NCBI GenBank assembly: GCA_019187225.1
Contig: JABAQQ010000072.1
Coordinates: forward strand, 1-33,588
Direction of reading: 5' to 3'
Origin: Saprospiraceae bacterium
Lineage (GTDB): Bacteria > Bacteroidota > Bacteroidia > Chitinophagales > Saprospiraceae
DNA: 33,588 nt
Made by a program: the position numbers and the translations under genes. Shown here piece by piece: positions 24,023 to 33,584 of this stretch. The notes beneath the pieces are model-generated. The model ran no database searches. It was not told the origin of the DNA and saw only the letters and a list, made by a program, of their open reading frames with translations. Positions within the stretch are counted from its first letter, which is position 1. Every line of letters starts with the position of its first letter.

Positions 24023-27000
24023 ATGAAACATCTACTCTTACACTCGGCACTGCTGTTATGGGCAGTAACACTCCATGCGCAAGCGGATAAAGTTTCTGTG
24101 GTGCAACAAGACCAGGGCATGAAACTGCAGGTGAATGGAAAAGATTTCATGATCAATGGTATGAACTGGGATTATTATCCCATCGGTACCAACTACACTT
24201 ACAGTTTGTGGAAACAACCGGATGACATTATCCGGGCGGCGTTGGATGAGGAGATGTCCATGCTGAAGAACATGGGGGTAAACGTCATACGGCAATACAC
24301 GGGAGTACCTGCCAAATGGATCGCCTATATTTATGACAAGTACGGCATCTACACGGTGCTCAACCATTCCTTCGGCCGGTACGGACTTACGCTGGACGGG
24401 GTATGGGTCGCGAATACAGAATATGCCGATCCGCGGGTGCGCGAGCTATTGCTACGGGAGGTTCGGGAAATGACTGAGGCCTATAAGAATACGCCCGGGC
24501 TTTTGTTGTATCTGTTGGGGAACGAGAACAACTACGGCCTTTTCTGGGAGGGCGCCGAAACGGAAGATATTCCCCTGGAGGACCGGAAGTCGACCATCCG
24601 GGCGGAGGCGATGTATCAACTGTTCAATGAAGCGGTTGTACAGATGAAAGGCCTCGATAAGTCCCACCCGGTAGCGATTTGCAACGGCGATCTGCTGTTT
24701 TTGGATATTATCGCACGGAAGTGCCCGGATGTGGACATCCTGGGTACCAATATGTATCGCGGCGTTTCGTTTGGCGACGCATTCGAGCGGGTAAAAAAAG
24801 AATACGGCAAACCCCTGATGTTCACCGAGTTTGGAGCCGACGCCTTCAATGCGATTTCCAACAGTGAAGACCAGCAATCGCAGGCCTACTATATGGTGGG
24901 AAACTGGAAGGAGATATACGAAAATGCAGCCGGATTAGGGAAGGCCGGCAACTCGGTCGGAGGTTTCACCTTCCAGTTCAGCGACGGCTGGTGGAAGTTC
25001 GGGCAAACCGCCAATCTGGATGTGCACGACAACAATGCCTCCTGGTCGAACGGCGGTTATCTGAATGATTACGAGCCGGGCGAAAACAATATGAATGAGG
25101 AATGGTTCGGCATCTGCGCCAAAGGGGCAACCAATGAACGTGGTCTCTACCATTTGTACCCGCGTGCTGCCTATTACGCCTTGAAAGAGGCGCACACCAT
25201 CAACCCCTATGGTAGCGGCGTCACTTCCGAATCCATCAACCGGTATTTTGGGCAAATCCAGCTGATGGACGCGGTGGTAAAAGCCCGGGGGGACAAGGCG
25301 GCGCTGGAAAGCGAGCGATCCGGCAAAATCCGCCTCAGCCGCTTAAGTGCCGATCTGAGCACATTCAATACAGGAGGAAGTCTGATATCCACACCGGAGG
25401 AACCCGATCCTGAAAAAGAGGTGTTTCCCAACCAATTGGGCTTCGATCACATGCAGTCTTTTTTCGTAGGAGTGGCCGGAAATCCGGCGCCGAACCTGCG
25501 GGCCAATGTCGAAGTGAACGTTTTGGGAAATGTGGCGCAAAACCCCATCAACGAAATATTTTATGAAAACCGGGGTCGTCCTGTCGTTGTGAATACAAGC
25601 AACGGACCTGTCAATTTGCGCGATGTCAACCGCCTGCAGGTGTACCGCGCGGATATTACCTGGAACCATAAAGACTTTGACCTGACGGGTTTCTACCGGA
25701 CCGGCCATTATCACTGGGGCTATGAGGGCGATTTTTTCGGCCTGTACCAGGAGGCGAATTACGGTCCCAACATTGATATTTATAACGGCCAGGCCCCGTT
25801 GGGATTTGAACTGGATGGCAAACGAAAGTTGAAGGGATTGAGCATTGCCATGGGCCCCGAGCTGTGGTGGGGCGCTAACCCTGCCGTTCTGGTCAAATAC
25901 AGCCGGAAGCTTGCGGGTATCGACCTGACCGGTATATTTCACGAAGATCTGGAGCAAAGGGGCACCACTGAAAGTTCGTTCGCCATACCGGTGCCCAAGA
26001 CGCGCAAAGCAACCCTGCATGCAAAAACAAAATTGGGAAAACTGGGCCTCGAATTGGGCGGAATATGGGGAGGGCAACCCCTCATCGGCCGTACCTTCCA
26101 GATCGCCGTCGAGTCAGGAGGTGAATACGCTGTTTTTCAGGATGAGATCAAGCCGGAGGATAATTGGGGTGGCAAGATGAAACTGACCTTCTCCAAAGGC
26201 AGGTTCAACTGGTATGCGCAAACCGCCGCCATGGCGCTGGTCGCAAACGGCGGCGCCGATTATACCAAAACATTCACCGGCTGGCGCCTGAAAGACAGCG
26301 GTAGCGGCAACCAGTACAACGTCCTGAGCGGCTTCACCTATTCGATCGGCGACTTTCAACTGGCCCCCAACTTCCTGTGGCAGCGCCCGATCGAAGGCCC
26401 CATACCCGGCGATGCGCCGGCACCCGGCCGGCCCCGGAATATCCTGGACGACCCCTTCTCCGTCCGGGCAAACCGCGAAACCGTGGCCGGAGAAATTTTG
26501 ATCACTTACGACCCGACACCCGCTACCTGGATGTACGACTGGGATAACGACCGGGCCGAAGATGCCAAACTGGCGGCAAGCGGGGGATTCGTTTTCCGGC
26601 ATCTCCCTACCATCCAGGACGCTGCCATCGGTATCCTGCCGGATGGACGCACCACCTTTGCCTTCCCCGGCTCCGCGCCTGCCCGGGATTTGTGGGAAGC
26701 CTACGCACGCATCGTATCCAAACTTAATCCCAATCTGGGATTCATCGCCAACGCATACGTCGGGAATGCCCAGGCCAATGGCGACGACACCCGGACCATC
26801 CAACGCTTCGGCCTCGATTTGCGGATGGTTTACAAAAGCGTCAAGCTGGTCTCTGCCGTGAAATTCAATGATTGGGGGCCGTACGATTATCACCGCGATT
26901 TCAACCTCACATTCCCCCAACAATTCATGCTGGATATTTCCACTACCCTGGGCAAACCCAACTGGCTCGAGCTACCCAATACGAGCATCGGCGTGCAGGG

Positions 27001-27157
27001 CCTCTATCGCACCCTCGACCGCTACTCGCCGCGGTACTGTCCGACGCATCTCATCAATGCCGCCGGCGAACTGGTATGCGATCCCACCGCTCTTGGCTAT
27101 GGCAACGGCAATGAGTGGGAAATCCGGACCTATTTGCGCATCAACATCTTTCAGTAG
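24023..27157 (+). CDS. Clan GH-A glycoside hydrolase fused to a likely outer-membrane beta-barrel
   Basis: The product is 1044 residues from the ATG at 24023, with a signal peptide ending in TLHAQ. Residues about 25-400 form a GH2/GH5-like TIM barrel. The likely acid/base is E168 in LLGNENNYG (the NE motif of clan GH-A) and the likely nucleophile is E269 in LMFTEFGADAF. After a linker (400-465) come about 560 residues of alternating polar/hydrophobic strands (ANVEVNVLGNV, KVSAVKF-like strands). They end in EIRTYLRINIFQ, as expected of an outer-membrane barrel. The gene heads an operon with a glycan-binding lipoprotein, GH16 and a phosphorylase, which points to beta-1,3-glucan processing, perhaps exo-hydrolysis or transglycosylation at the outer membrane. 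Catalytic residues are inferred from motifs. The fusion is unusual, and the C-terminal part could instead be a large beta-sandwich array. Confidence 0.78.
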   Translation: MKHLLLHSALLLWAVTLHAQADKVSVVQQDQGMKLQVNGKDFMINGMNWDYYPIGTNYTYSLWKQPDDIIRAALDEEMSMLKNMGVNVIRQYTGVPAKWIAYIYDKYGIYTVLNHSFGRYGLTLDGVWVANTEYADPRVRELLLREVREMTEAYKNTPGLLLYLLGNENNYGLFWEGAETEDIPLEDRKSTIRAEAMYQLFNEAVVQMKGLDKSHPVAICNGDLLFLDIIARKCPDVDILGTNMYRGVSFGDAFERVKKEYGKPLMFTEFGADAFNAISNSEDQQSQAYYMVGNWKEIYENAAGLGKAGNSVGGFTFQFSDGWWKFGQTANLDVHDNNASWSNGGYLNDYEPGENNMNEEWFGICAKGATNERGLYHLYPRAAYYALKEAHTINPYGSGVTSESINRYFGQIQLMDAVVKARGDKAALESERSGKIRLSRLSADLSTFNTGGSLISTPEEPDPEKEVFPNQLGFDHMQSFFVGVAGNPAPNLRANVEVNVLGNVAQNPINEIFYENRGRPVVVNTSNGPVNLRDVNRLQVYRADITWNHKDFDLTGFYRTGHYHWGYEGDFFGLYQEANYGPNIDIYNGQAPLGFELDGKRKLKGLSIAMGPELWWGANPAVLVKYSRKLAGIDLTGIFHEDLEQRGTTESSFAIPVPKTRKATLHAKTKLGKLGLELGGIWGGQPLIGRTFQIAVESGGEYAVFQDEIKPEDNWGGKMKLTFSKGRFNWYAQTAAMALVANGGADYTKTFTGWRLKDSGSGNQYNVLSGFTYSIGDFQLAPNFLWQRPIEGPIPGDAPAPGRPRNILDDPFSVRANRETVAGEILITYDPTPATWMYDWDNDRAEDAKLAASGGFVFRHLPTIQDAAIGILPDGRTTFAFPGSAPARDLWEAYARIVSKLNPNLGFIANAYVGNAQANGDDTRTIQRFGLDLRMVYKSVKLVSAVKFNDWGPYDYHRDFNLTFPQQFMLDISTTLGKPNWLELPNTSIGVQGLYRTLDRYSPRYCPTHLINAAGELVCDPTALGYGNGNEWEIRTYLRINIFQ

Positions 27158-27184
27158 TCCTCACAATTAATAAACTATCCACTG

Positions 27185-29089
27185 ATGAAACATACATATC
27201 CCTATCCAGTTACCGGCCTTATTTTGGCTTTCACCGCGCTTTTCTTCAGCTGCGAAAGGGACCTGAACGAGTTGGACCCCGCCACCTACCCTACAACCGC
27301 CGAAGTTTTTATCGACGCCTTTAGTGGGGATATGGGCTATGCAGCCTTTGGCGGATCGGACGTACGGGCCTTTGACGTAGACACTGACGTAAAATACAAG
27401 GGCACATCCTCTATGCGCATAGCTGTCCCGGACTATGACGACCCTGCCGGCGCTTATGCCGGTGGCGTATACTTCAGCAATACCGGGCGCGACCTCTCCG
27501 GCTACAACGTGCTCACTTTTTGGGCCAAAGCCTCCAGACCGGCTTCGATAGACCTGATCGGATTTGGCAACGACCTGGGGGAAAACAAATACCAGGCGGC
27601 CATTGCCGGAGTGGAAGTGAACACCAACTGGAAAAAATACTATATCCCCATTCCCGATCCCTCTAAACTCAAGGCCGAGCGGGGATTGCTGTTTTTCTCA
27701 GAAGGCCCGGAAAACGGCACAGGGTACACCTTCTGGATCGACGAGGCGCGGTTCGAAAAACTGGGAACGATCGCGCATGCCCGATCCGGCATCCTGGACG
27801 GTGCGGATGTAACCCAAAATGCGGAAACCGGCAATACCTTCACCATACAGGGTTATGCAGTGGCTAATTTGCCAAACGGCGTAGACCAGCGCGTGGAGAC
27901 CGCACCGTCTTATTTCGATTTCGCGTCCTCCGATACCGGCGTAGCCGGTGTAAGCGCTTCCGGTGTGGTAAACATTCTGGATGCGGGCACGGCGGTGATC
28001 ACCGCTACCCTGGCCGGTGTGGAATCAGAAGGCTCCCTGACGATCGTTTCGAGTGGCGCCCCTGTGCTGCCGCAGGTTGCGGCTCCACCCCCAACGGTGC
28101 CGGCCGATAAGGTGATTTCCGTTTTTAGCAATGTCTACGATAACGTTCCGGTGGATTTCTTCAACGGTTATTGGCAGTTTTCTACGGCACAAGTATTTGA
28201 TGTACAAATAAATGGAGACGACGTCAAGCGCTATACCCAACTCAATTTCGTAGGTATCCAGTTTACCGCGCCTACGATTGACGCCAGCACTATGACCCAC
28301 TTTCATATCGACATCTGGACGCCTGATCCGGTCGGCCCTTCCACCGTCTTTAAGGTGCTTCTGGTAGATATCGGCGCGGACGGAGCGTTTGGCGGCGGCG
28401 ATGATTCGTCGCATGAAATTACGATCAACAGTTCGATGCTGGCCACCGGATCCTGGATAAGTCTGGATCTTCCCTTAGCCAGCTTCACCGGCCTGAGCTC
28501 CAGGACACGCCTAGCTCAGATCGTCCTTTCCGGCGGTTTGCCCAATCTCTTTGTGGACAACATTTTCTTTTACAGGGAGGAAAGCGCCACCGAGCCTGCT
28601 GTGGCGGCCCCAGCGCCTACGCTTCCCCAGGCAAATGTGATTTCCCTCTTCAGCGAGGTCTACAACAACGTACCTGTGGATACCTGGCGTACCCCCTGGT
28701 CGTCCGCCGCGTTCGAAGACGTGTTCATCGCAGGCAATGCGGCGAAAAAATACTCCGCCCTCGATTTCGTAGGCATCGAAACCATCGTCAGCCAGATCGA
28801 CGCCACCAACATGACCCATTTTCACATTGACGCCTGGTCGGCTGATTTCAATTTTTTCGGCGTGAAACTGGTTGATTTCGGAGCGGATGGCGCCTTTGGC
28901 GGCGGCGACGACGTGGAGCACCAGGTCAATTTTGAGATGCCTGCCCAAGGGCAATGGATCAGTTATGACATTCCTCTCAGCGAGTTTACCGGGCTTACCA
29001 CCCGCAAGCACATATCCCAGTTCATTCTGGTTGGAAAGCCCACCGGCGCCAACACAGTTTATGTGGACAATTTGTATTTCCACAACTAA
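27185..29089 (+). CDS. Surface glycan-binding lipoprotein with duplicated C-terminal modules
   Basis: The 634-residue product has a lipoprotein signal with Cys23 in ALFFSCERD. Residues about 35-195 look like a carbohydrate-binding beta-sandwich (YAGGVYFSNTGRDLSGYNVL and TFWIDEARFEKLG). Residues about 200-292 match a bacterial Ig-like (BIG2) domain, ending in GTAVITATLAGVESEGSLTI. Two copies of a roughly 155-residue module follow (about 308-470 and 482-634). Both have VIS-(V/L)-FS-x-VY-x-NVPVD, MTHFHID-x-W and GADGAFGGGDD, the last perhaps binding calcium. No catalytic site is seen. It starts 27 bases after the GH-A gene and precedes GH16, so it probably captures beta-1,3-glucan at the surface, a role like that of SusE/F-type or SGBP proteins. 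Confidence 0.8.
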   Translation: MKHTYPYPVTGLILAFTALFFSCERDLNELDPATYPTTAEVFIDAFSGDMGYAAFGGSDVRAFDVDTDVKYKGTSSMRIAVPDYDDPAGAYAGGVYFSNTGRDLSGYNVLTFWAKASRPASIDLIGFGNDLGENKYQAAIAGVEVNTNWKKYYIPIPDPSKLKAERGLLFFSEGPENGTGYTFWIDEARFEKLGTIAHARSGILDGADVTQNAETGNTFTIQGYAVANLPNGVDQRVETAPSYFDFASSDTGVAGVSASGVVNILDAGTAVITATLAGVESEGSLTIVSSGAPVLPQVAAPPPTVPADKVISVFSNVYDNVPVDFFNGYWQFSTAQVFDVQINGDDVKRYTQLNFVGIQFTAPTIDASTMTHFHIDIWTPDPVGPSTVFKVLLVDIGADGAFGGGDDSSHEITINSSMLATGSWISLDLPLASFTGLSSRTRLAQIVLSGGLPNLFVDNIFFYREESATEPAVAAPAPTLPQANVISLFSEVYNNVPVDTWRTPWSSAAFEDVFIAGNAAKKYSALDFVGIETIVSQIDATNMTHFHIDAWSADFNFFGVKLVDFGADGAFGGGDDVEHQVNFEMPAQGQWISYDIPLSEFTGLTTRKHISQFILVGKPTGANTVYVDNLYFHN

Positions 29090-29127
29090 TCTGCCAGGTC
29101 AATCCTCAACAATTTAGAAACAACTCT

Positions 29128-29979
29128 ATGATGTATTTGAATATAAAATCGCTTGCCCTTCCAATGACGGCGGGTATTCTGCCGGTCAGTATTCTTTTAA
29201 GCCTGTCCGCTTGCCAGGCAGATGAAAATCAAATGCTTGAACGGCGCAATTGGCAGCTGGTCTGGAGTGATGAATTCGACGGAGCGGCCGGCGACGCACC
29301 GGATCCGGCGAAGTGGACCTACGACATCGGCACCGGAAGCAACGGCTGGGGCAATCAGGAATTGCAATACTACACCAATCGCCCGGAAAATGTGGCTATG
29401 GACGGGGACGGCCATCTGGTTATCACTGCCAGACGGGAAACGTTTGCCGGCGCCGCATTCACGTCGGCCCGGATCAAAACCCAGGGCCTGTTCACACAAA
29501 CGTACGGCCGCTTCGAAGCCCGGCTAAAAACGCCGTATGGGCCGGGCCTGTGGCCGGCTTTCTGGATGCTCGGAGAGGATATCGTCACCGATGGCTGGCC
29601 GCAATGCGGCGAAATGGATATTATGGAATTACGGGGACAGGAGCCTAATATCGTCAACGGTTCCGTTCACGGCCCGGGGTATTCGGGCGGCGGCGCCATC
29701 ACCAAGGGCTTTTCACTGACAGACAACCGGTTTGACACGGATTTCCACCTGTTTGCCATAGAGTGGGGGGAAGATTATATTGAATATTTTGTGGATGATA
29801 CACTGTATCAACGCCTTACACCGGATGATCTGACGGGTGAATGGGTGTTTGACCATCCTTTTTTCATGCTGTTGAACGTAGCTGTCGGTGGAAATTATGT
29901 AGGCTTCCCAACTACGCAAACACCTTTTCCGCAACAGATGACGATAGATTATGTACGCGTGTACCGGGAGGCGAACTGA
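29128..29979 (+). CDS. GH16 endo-beta-1,3-glucanase (laminarinase-type) lipoprotein
   Basis: The 283-residue product starts with a signal that ends in SLSAC (Cys29), so it is probably outer-membrane anchored. The GH16 domain covers about residues 41-281. It begins WQLVWSDEFDG and contains NQELQYYT (76-83) and GRFEARLKTPYGPGLWPAFWML (about 127-148). The catalytic GEMDIMELRG supplies nucleophile E162, D164 and acid/base E167. The E-x-D-x-x-E spacing with the inserted Met is the bulge type found in laminarinases and lichenases. It ends with DYVRVY, as usual for the family. It cleaves internal beta-1,3 (or mixed) glucan linkages. It is third in the four-gene operon, 38 bases after the binding lipoprotein. 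Confidence 0.95.
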   Translation: MMYLNIKSLALPMTAGILPVSILLSLSACQADENQMLERRNWQLVWSDEFDGAAGDAPDPAKWTYDIGTGSNGWGNQELQYYTNRPENVAMDGDGHLVITARRETFAGAAFTSARIKTQGLFTQTYGRFEARLKTPYGPGLWPAFWMLGEDIVTDGWPQCGEMDIMELRGQEPNIVNGSVHGPGYSGGGAITKGFSLTDNRFDTDFHLFAIEWGEDYIEYFVDDTLYQRLTPDDLTGEWVFDHPFFMLLNVAVGGNYVGFPTTQTPFPQQMTIDYVRVYREAN

Positions 29980-30033
29980 TGTTTTCCCAGCGCTAAATTT
30001 TTTATAAAACAAAGAGTATTTATACCTGCCACG

Positions 30034-33000
30034 ATGGAACAGGAGGGGAAAAAAGTAAAATTGAGTTCCTTACAGATTGATGGGGAACCTTTTTACATGA
30101 TTTCGGACATCGATGAATTGCGCCCGTTTTTCATGAGCATCGTCAGCGACGCCAATCACTGGATGTTTATTTCCAGCAACGGAGGCCTGACCGCGGGAAG
30201 AAAGAACGCGGAGTGCGCTTTGTTTCCCTATTACACGGATGACAAGATCACGGAGTCTGCAGAAATTACCGGCAGTAAATCGGTCTTCCAGGTTATGAAA
30301 AATGATACTGTGGTCGTTTGGGAGCCGTTTTCTATGCGTTGTGAGGGAAAATTTAAGATACAAAGAAATTTGTACAAAAGCGCTTATCACAACAAGATAC
30401 TCTTCGAGGAGATCAATCATGAGCTCGGCCTGACTTTTCAATACCAGTGGAATTTCAGTGATGCATTCGGTTTTATAAAAAAATCCAAACTGATCAACCA
30501 TTCCGGCGAACATCAGAACGTAGCGGTGTTGGATGGTATGCAGAATATCGTTCCATATGGAGTAGGCAGCGAACTCCAAAACAGGGTAAGCAATCTGACA
30601 GATGCTTACAAACGCAGCGAATTAGAGCGTGAGTCGGGGCTGGGCATTTTCGCACTCAGTGCGATCATTGTAGATAAAGCCGAGCCGAGCGAAGCCCTCA
30701 AGGCCACGGTGGCCTTTTCGACCGGTCTGGAAAATCCCCGCTATTTGTTGTCGTCGTTGCAGCTAAAAAAGTTCAGGGCCGGCCGAAGCATCGAAATGGA
30801 AACGGATATAAAAGGCGAAAAAGGAGCGTATTTCGTCCATGCCGCCCTTGAACTCCCGCCGCATGCGGAAAAGGAATGGATGCTGGCGGCTGATGTAAAT
30901 CAATCCCATGCGGCGATCATCCGCTTGATGGATGCTATTAAAAACGATCGGGATCTGGGCCGGCGCATCCGGGAGGACATCGATCTGGGCACCGAAAATC
31001 TGGTTAAACTGACTGCTGCCGCCGATGGGCTGCAGTGCAGCGAAGATGCGCTACGGGATTCCCGCCACTTTTCCAACGTGCTGTTCAATATCATGCGCGG
31101 TGGAATTTTTGATGAAAACTATCAAATAGAACGCCGGGATTTCCTTCTCTACCTTGAAAAAGCCAATCCCCTCGTTTCTGCCGGACATCGGGAAACGCTC
31201 CGGCAAGTTCCGGAAAAATTCTCCCTGCAGACTTTAAAAAACTTGTTACAGCACAGCGTGGATCCCGATTTCATCCGGCTGGCTACGGAATACTTGCCTT
31301 TAAAATTCAGTCGAAGGCACGGCGATCCCTCCCGGCCCTGGAACAGGTTCTCGATCAATACCCGAAGTGAGGCGGATGGCTCCAGGGTACTGGACTATGA
31401 AGGAAACTGGCGTGATATTTTTCAAAACTGGGAAGCCCTCGCTCATTCCTATCCCGCTTTTATAGAGGGCATGATATTTAAATTTTTCAACGCATCCACG
31501 TTCGACGGCTATAATCCATACCGGATTACCAAGGACGGCTTCGATTGGGAAACCATAGAGCCTGACGACCCCTGGTCCTATATCGGATATTGGGGCGATC
31601 ACCAAATTATTTACCTGTTGAAATTTTTGGAGTTTGCGTCCAATTACTACCCGGAACTGCTGCAGGGGCTTCTGGACAAAGAATATTGGGTGTATGCGAA
31701 TGTTCCTTACAAGATCAAACCCTACCGGGATATTCTAAAAAACCCGAAAGACACCATTGACTTTGATTTTGAGCTGAACCAAAAGATCAGGGCGCAAAGA
31801 GGCGAGCTCGGAGCGGACGGCGCTTTGTTGCGGGATAAAAACGGGCAGCTGCTTCACGTAAACCTGGTAGAAAAAATACTGGCTGCCCTGCTCGCAAAAC
31901 TTTCCAACTTCCTGTTGGAAGGAGGCATCTGGATGAATACGCAACGACCGGAATGGAACGACGCCAACAATGCGTTGGTCGGAAACGGCGTGTCCATGGT
32001 GACCCTGTATTACCTGAGACGATTCATGCAGTTTTTTAACGAACTGCTCGCACAAACCCGGTTGGAGCGCGTAAACGTCTCGCAGGAATTGGCGGATTTC
32101 TATCACCGGATCCGGGAAGCCCTGTTGGAAAATCAAGTCCTGTTAAATGGCAACATCAATGATCGCGATCGCAAAAACCTGTTGGGCCGCTTTGGTCATG
32201 CAGCCAGCGATTACCGGTGGCAGGTCTATGAACATGGATTCGGCGGGACCAAATGCGCCATCACTCTGGACGGACTGCGTCAGTTTGCAGCGCTTTCCCT
32301 GACCTTTATAACACATTCCATAGAAGCCAATCAAAGGCCGGATCACCTGTATCACGGATATAATTTAATGTCATCCGGTGAAGATTCCGTCGCGATTTCC
32401 CACCTGAGCGAAATGCTGGAGGGGCAAGTAGCCGTACTCAGCGCAGGTTGCCTTTCCGCGGAAGCGAGCCTGAAGCTGTTGAACGCGCTCAGATCGAGTG
32501 CGATGTACCGGGGCGATCAGCACAGTTACCTGTTGTATCCGAACAAACAATTACCGGGTTTTTTGCAAAAAAATACGATTCCCGGCGACCTGTTGGCCCA
32601 ATCCGGAATTTTGGAAAAACTTTCGGATAAGGACTATTCTGCGATTTTTGAAAGGGATATTTCAGGGAACTACCATTTTAACGGAAACTTCAAAAACGCC
32701 GCCGACCTGGAGGCCGCAGCGGATGCAGGCAAGGAAATTGACCCGACGCTCAAAGAGGCATTGCTGCGTCTCTTCGAAGATGTATTCCATCACAAAGCCT
32801 TCACAGGAAGAAGCGGAACGTTTTTCGGCTACGAGGGTTTGGGGTCGATCTATTGGCACATGGTGTCCAAACTGCGCCTGGCCGTGCTGGAAACCGTCGT
32901 CAGGGCCATAAAAGAACAGGCCGGTGATGCGCCGGTTAAAAAGTTGCTGGAGCATTACTACGAGATCACAGAGGGGATCGGCGTACATAAAACGCCTGAA

Positions 33001-33504
33001 TTGTACGGTGCATTCCCCACCGATCCGTATTCCCACACACCGCTTGGCAAAGGCGCCCAGCAACCGGGCATGACCGGACAGGTGAAAGAAGACATTTTGT
33101 GCAGGCTCGGCGAATTAGGCCTTTGGGTGCAAAACGGGCAAGTGCAGTTTCGGCCGGACTTGCTTCGCACAGGCGAATTCTTAAAATCGCCCGCAACCAT
33201 ACGCTATTATGATATAAGCGGCGCATCCAGACAGATTATCCTGGGTGAAAATGCTTTGTTTTTCACTTATTGCCAGGTACCGGTAGTTTATACGCTTTCC
33301 AGGCAAGAAGGGCTGGAGGTAGTTTATGAAAACGGGCAAGTCGAACAGTCGGAACATTTGGTCCTGGATGCGGAAGTCAGCCGAAAGATATGGAACAGAA
33401 GCGGAGCGGTTCAACAGATCAACGTATTTGTAAATCCGGACCGGTTATTCAATCAAATAAATTTAGAAAGGGTACACATTTTTCCGGGAAAAAACCGGTC
33501 TTAG
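30034..33504 (+). CDS. GH149/GH94-like beta-1,3-oligoglucan phosphorylase
   Basis: The 1156-residue product lacks a signal peptide and is therefore cytoplasmic. Its N-terminal beta-sandwich begins with DGEPFYMISDIDEL, followed by HWMFISSNGGLTAGR. The (alpha/alpha)6 barrel carries PEWNDANNALVG, which corresponds to the GH94 WND motif; D643 is the expected general acid. The length and context (GH16 and GH-A enzymes) fit GH149 1,3-beta-oligoglucan phosphorylases better than ordinary GH94 cellobiose phosphorylases of about 800 residues. Such enzymes release glucose-1-phosphate from imported laminari-oligosaccharides. Residues 1144-1156 and the stop codon lie within the 122-bp inverted repeat, so the native C-terminus may have been replaced. 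It is last in the operon, 54 bases after GH16. Confidence 0.78.
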   Translation: MEQEGKKVKLSSLQIDGEPFYMISDIDELRPFFMSIVSDANHWMFISSNGGLTAGRKNAECALFPYYTDDKITESAEITGSKSVFQVMKNDTVVVWEPFSMRCEGKFKIQRNLYKSAYHNKILFEEINHELGLTFQYQWNFSDAFGFIKKSKLINHSGEHQNVAVLDGMQNIVPYGVGSELQNRVSNLTDAYKRSELERESGLGIFALSAIIVDKAEPSEALKATVAFSTGLENPRYLLSSLQLKKFRAGRSIEMETDIKGEKGAYFVHAALELPPHAEKEWMLAADVNQSHAAIIRLMDAIKNDRDLGRRIREDIDLGTENLVKLTAAADGLQCSEDALRDSRHFSNVLFNIMRGGIFDENYQIERRDFLLYLEKANPLVSAGHRETLRQVPEKFSLQTLKNLLQHSVDPDFIRLATEYLPLKFSRRHGDPSRPWNRFSINTRSEADGSRVLDYEGNWRDIFQNWEALAHSYPAFIEGMIFKFFNASTFDGYNPYRITKDGFDWETIEPDDPWSYIGYWGDHQIIYLLKFLEFASNYYPELLQGLLDKEYWVYANVPYKIKPYRDILKNPKDTIDFDFELNQKIRAQRGELGADGALLRDKNGQLLHVNLVEKILAALLAKLSNFLLEGGIWMNTQRPEWNDANNALVGNGVSMVTLYYLRRFMQFFNELLAQTRLERVNVSQELADFYHRIREALLENQVLLNGNINDRDRKNLLGRFGHAASDYRWQVYEHGFGGTKCAITLDGLRQFAALSLTFITHSIEANQRPDHLYHGYNLMSSGEDSVAISHLSEMLEGQVAVLSAGCLSAEASLKLLNALRSSAMYRGDQHSYLLYPNKQLPGFLQKNTIPGDLLAQSGILEKLSDKDYSAIFERDISGNYHFNGNFKNAADLEAAADAGKEIDPTLKEALLRLFEDVFHHKAFTGRSGTFFGYEGLGSIYWHMVSKLRLAVLETVVRAIKEQAGDAPVKKLLEHYYEITEGIGVHKTPELYGAFPTDPYSHTPLGKGAQQPGMTGQVKEDILCRLGELGLWVQNGQVQFRPDLLRTGEFLKSPATIRYYDISGASRQIILGENALFFTYCQVPVVYTLSRQEGLEVVYENGQVEQSEHLVLDAEVSRKIWNRSGAVQQINVFVNPDRLFNQINLERVHIFPGKNRS

Positions 33505-33584
33505 TTCTTTGAAATGTCGGAAAAGAAAAATGGAGGGGAAATTTGTGTTTCTCACGCATAAATCCCCCCTTCCATGCGCCGAAG
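33463..33584 (-). repeat. Right copy of the 122-bp perfect terminal inverted repeat
   Basis: This is the exact reverse complement of 1-122. It supplies the last 13 codons and stop of the phosphorylase gene in a different frame from that used by the response regulator at the other end. It runs into a GCGC-CGAA-GCGC hairpin (33576-33587), whose complement is a TTCG tetraloop hairpin. The last four bases (33585-33588) have no counterpart at the left end. Confidence 0.95.
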
